From positions 1 through 64,000 of the forward strand of contig JAFTPP010000003.1 in the NCBI GenBank assembly GCA_017463255.1: a stretch of 64,000 nucleotides of DNA, given 5' to 3'. The notes beneath the pieces are model-generated. The model saw nothing but the letters and a program-made list of their open reading frames with translations, ran no database searches and was not told the DNA's origin. Positions 61,479 through 64,000 of this stretch are shown here, piece after piece. The first letter of the stretch is position 1, and every line of letters begins with the position of its first letter. The position numbers and the translations under genes were made by a program. Origin of the DNA: Lachnospiraceae bacterium (lineage in GTDB: Bacteria > Bacillota > Clostridia > Lachnospirales > Lachnospiraceae).

Positions 61479-64000
61479 TTAACGAGGAACCTCTACCATG
61501 ATATAAGCTTCTACAATATCAAGCTCCTGCATCTGGTCAAAGTCTTCAAATACAAGACCACATTCGAATCCTGCCTTAACCTCTTTGACATCGTCTTTGA
61601 AACGCTTCAGTGATGCAAGACTTCCTTCGTAAATCTGCTCGCCTTCTCTGGTAATTCTGACTTTACAGTTCTTCTGGAACATACCATCAAGGACATATGA
61701 ACCTGCAATATTACCAACTGCAGATGCTTTGAAGATCTGACGAACTTCTGCATGACCGATTACTTTTTCTTCGTAAATCGGGTCAAGCATACCCTTCATA
61801 GCAGCCTGAATATCCTCAATCGCCTGATAGATAACTCTGTACAGACGTAAATCAACGCCCTCACGTTCACTGGTTGCTTTCGCCTGAGCATCAGGACGAA
61901 CGTTAAATCCGATAATAATTGCATTAGATGCACTCGCAAGAATAACATCGGACTCGTTAATAGCACCAACACCACTGTGGATTACTTTAACAACTACTTC
62001 CTCATTTGAAAGTTTTAACAAGCTTGTTTTAACAGCTTCCACACTACCCTGTACGTCAGCTTTTACAATCAGATTAAGTTCTTTTAAGTTACCTGCCTGA
62101 ATCTGTGTAAACAGATCATCAAGGCTCATCTTGGTCTTCGTTTCATCAAGAAGTTTTTCTTTATTCTGTGCAATGAAGGTTTCAGCAAACTGTTTTGCTT
62201 CTTTATCATTGTTATGTGCAATAAAGATTTCACCTGCATTCGGAACATCGTTAAGTCCTAAGATTTCAACCGGTGTAGAAGGTGTTGCTTCTTTGATTCT
62301 TCTTCCCTTATCATCAATCATGGCTCTTACTTTACCATGGGATGCACCTGCAGAAATAAAGTCACCAACATGAAGAGTACCTTTTTGTACAAGTACTGTT
62401 GCAACAGGACCACGGCCCTTATCAAGCTCTGCTTCAATGACAAGACCTCTTGCATGACGGTTTGGATTTGCCTTTAACTCTAAGATATCAGCAGTTAAAA
62501 GAATCATTTCCAGAAGTTCAGGAATACCTTCGCCTGTTTTTGCAGATACCGGCGCAAATACTGTGCTTCCGCCCCAATCTTCTGCAATAAGTTCATACTC
62601 AGTTAATTCCTGTTTTACTCTATCGATATTCGCACTTGGCTTATCAATCTTATTTACAGCTACAATAATTTCAATTCCTGCGGCTTTCGCATGGTTAATG
62701 GCTTCAACCGTCTGTGGCATAACACCGTCATCGGCTGCTACTACAAGAATTGCAATATCTGTAGAATTTGCACCACGCATACGCATTGCTGTAAATGCTT
62801 CATGTCCCGGTGTATCAAGGAAGGTAATGGTCTGTCCGTTTAAGTTTACGGTATATGCACCGATGTGCTGTGTAATACCACCCGCTTCACGGTCAGTTAC
62901 ATTTGACTTTCTGATTGCATCAAGAAGAGAAGTCTTACCATGGTCAACGTGACCCATAACACAGATAACCGGTGGACGTGATGTCAGGTTTTCCGGTGCT
63001 TCCTCTTCTTCTCTTAAAAGTTCTTCGATTACGTCAACTTTTACTTCCTGCTCGCAGATAATCTCATATTCAATCGCAATTTCTTCTGCCTGCTCATAAG
63101 TAATTTCTGAGTTAACAGTAACAATCTGACCCTGCATAAAGAGCTTCTTAACAATGTTAGAAGGCTGCATCTTCATCTTGTCAGCAAGTTCTTTAATAGT
63201 CAATGTTTCAGGAAGAGTAATGACCTTAATTGTCTCTTCAACCACTTCTACTTTTTTCTCCGGTTTAATAAATCTGCCGGCTTTATTCTTAATATTAATA
63301 TTATCTTCTTCGTAGATATGGTCTTTCTTATTCTTCTTATCTCTTTCCTGATTCATTCTTCTTGCTACTTCGTCTCGGTGTTTATCCGATTGAATAATCG
63401 AAGCATCCATTCCGGAAGATTTATTTTGAGATTTTGAGAATCTATTTCCCTGTCTTTCATTGCTCTTAAGGTCTGCGTCTTTATCCGGGAAAGGATTTTT
63501 ACCCATTCCACCACCGAAACCACCTTGGCGATTACGGTCTTTATTTGCATTATAAGGGCGATTTTCTCCGTTAGGCTGGTTTTGTCTGAAATCAGGTCTT
63601 GGTCCTTGCGGTTTCTGGCCCGGACGTGCTTCACCTCTTTGTTTATTGTCTCCATTTCGGTTAAATCCATCTCGTCTACCCTCACCCATATTCTGGTTAC
63701 GATCTCTGTTTGTGTTCTGCTCACGTCTTACAAAAGAATTATTCTGTGCAGGACGGTTTTCTTCACGTCTTTCCGGTTTTACTTCCACAGTTTCTCTTAC
63801 CGGAACAGCTTCTTTTGGCTGAACCTGAGGCTGAACATTTTCTACTACCGGTTCCGGTTTTACAACAGGCTTTGGTTCAGGACTCTTAATACCCATCGCT
63901 CTGTTAAATGCTTCCTGAACAGACATCGCTGATTCAGATGGTTTCATCTGAGGACGTGCAGGCTGAGACTGCTGTGGTCTTTGTCCCTGCGGATGTGGTC
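61479..64000 (-). CDS. infB: translation initiation factor IF-2 (5' end outside the window)
   Basis: IF-2 is the GTPase that places initiator tRNA on the ribosome. The visible 840 codons have a long low-complexity N-terminal part rich in N, R, Q, G and P (about 63370-64000), an IF2_N module ([20 protein letters not shown]) and the G domain ([20 protein letters not shown], then [12 protein letters not shown] and NKIDKPSAN). Domains II, III and IV follow, ending [19 protein letters not shown]. The frame is open at 64000, so the start lies to the right of the window. An internal ATG at 63947 is not the true start. Confidence 0.98.
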   Translation of the reverse strand, partial: PHPQGQRPQQSQPARPQMKPSESAMSVQEAFNRAMGIKSPEPKPVVKPEPVVENVQPQVQPKEAVPVRETVEVKPERREENRPAQNNSFVRREQNTNRDRNQNMGEGRRDGFNRNGDNKQRGEARPGQKPQGPRPDFRQNQPNGENRPYNANKDRNRQGGFGGGMGKNPFPDKDADLKSNERQGNRFSKSQNKSSGMDASIIQSDKHRDEVARRMNQERDKKNKKDHIYEEDNINIKNKAGRFIKPEKKVEVVEETIKVITLPETLTIKELADKMKMQPSNIVKKLFMQGQIVTVNSEITYEQAEEIAIEYEIICEQEVKVDVIEELLREEEEAPENLTSRPPVICVMGHVDHGKTSLLDAIRKSNVTDREAGGITQHIGAYTVNLNGQTITFLDTPGHEAFTAMRMRGANSTDIAILVVAADDGVMPQTVEAINHAKAAGIEIIVAVNKIDKPSANIDRVKQELTEYELIAEDWGGSTVFAPVSAKTGEGIPELLEMILLTADILELKANPNRHARGLVIEAELDKGRGPVATVLVQKGTLHVGDFISAGASHGKVRAMIDDKGRRIKEATPSTPVEILGLNDVPNAGEIFIAHNNDKEAKQFAETFIAQNKEKLLDETKTKMSLDDLFTQIQAGNLKELNLIVKADVQGSVEAVKTSLLKLSNEEVVVKVIHSGVGAINESDVILASASNAIIIGFNVRPDAQAKATSEREGVDLRLYRVIYQAIEDIQAAMKGMLDPIYEEKVIGHAEVRQIFKASAVGNIAGSYVLDGMFQKNCKVRITREGEQIYEGSLASLKRFKDDVKEVKAGFECGLVFEDFDQMQELDIVEAYIMVEVPR

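Overview
The window looks like chromosome of a spore-forming, low-GC anaerobic Firmicute, most likely a gut Lachnospiraceae-type Clostridium relative. The evidence is a complete spoIIIA operon (AA to AH), spoIVB, the infB-rbfA-nrnA-truB-ribF-rpsO-pnp block, the nusB-xseAB-ispA-dxs-tlyA-nadK-argR-recN block, AT-rich intergenic DNA and strong AGGAGG-type ribosome sites. No species is claimed. Almost everything reads on the minus strand.

Positions 1-9600 are accessory and partly decayed. A GPH-family sugar permease is followed by lacL and lacM, the two-subunit beta-galactosidase, which overlap by 17 bp. Two AraC regulators flank this operon. Around them lie remnants: galM cut off against the C-terminal end of a serine recombinase, a galE scrap, and an XRE regulator scrap that runs into a palindromic element. 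Two tiny plus-strand ORFs (25 and 28 codons) share the same upstream layout: a nearly identical 14-mer, a -10 box 45 bp further on, and a start codon 82-83 bp from the 14-mer. This is the most unusual feature of the window. An SdpI-like membrane protein, a methyltransferase and an XRE regulator follow.

Positions 9800-34000 hold metabolic and transport modules. These are PaaK with an ACT protein, a metal-dependent cyclase, a CDP-alcohol phosphotransferase fused to a phospholipase-D-type cardiolipin synthase, a GH31 glycosidase with a divergent AraC regulator, an OPT oligopeptide transporter with a PqqD-like protein, and an OB-fold lipoprotein. A complete sugar ABC importer is headed by a TIR-TM-DUF6273 protein and a double-receiver regulator. 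A two-component system with a MacB-like ABC exporter and a stand-alone PD-(D/E)XK-like protein close the region.

Positions 34300-64000 are core genome: sporulation (spoIVB, spoIIIA), isoprenoid precursors (dxs, ispA), DNA repair (recN, xseAB), translation (nusB, prfC, rpsO, pnp, truB, rbfA, infB), NAD and flavin cofactors, and deoB. Clear RNA elements are a structured rpsO leader, a long stem-loop in the pnp leader and many intrinsic terminators. No rRNA, tRNA or CRISPR array was seen. infB runs off the right edge and the recombinase remnant runs off the left edge.
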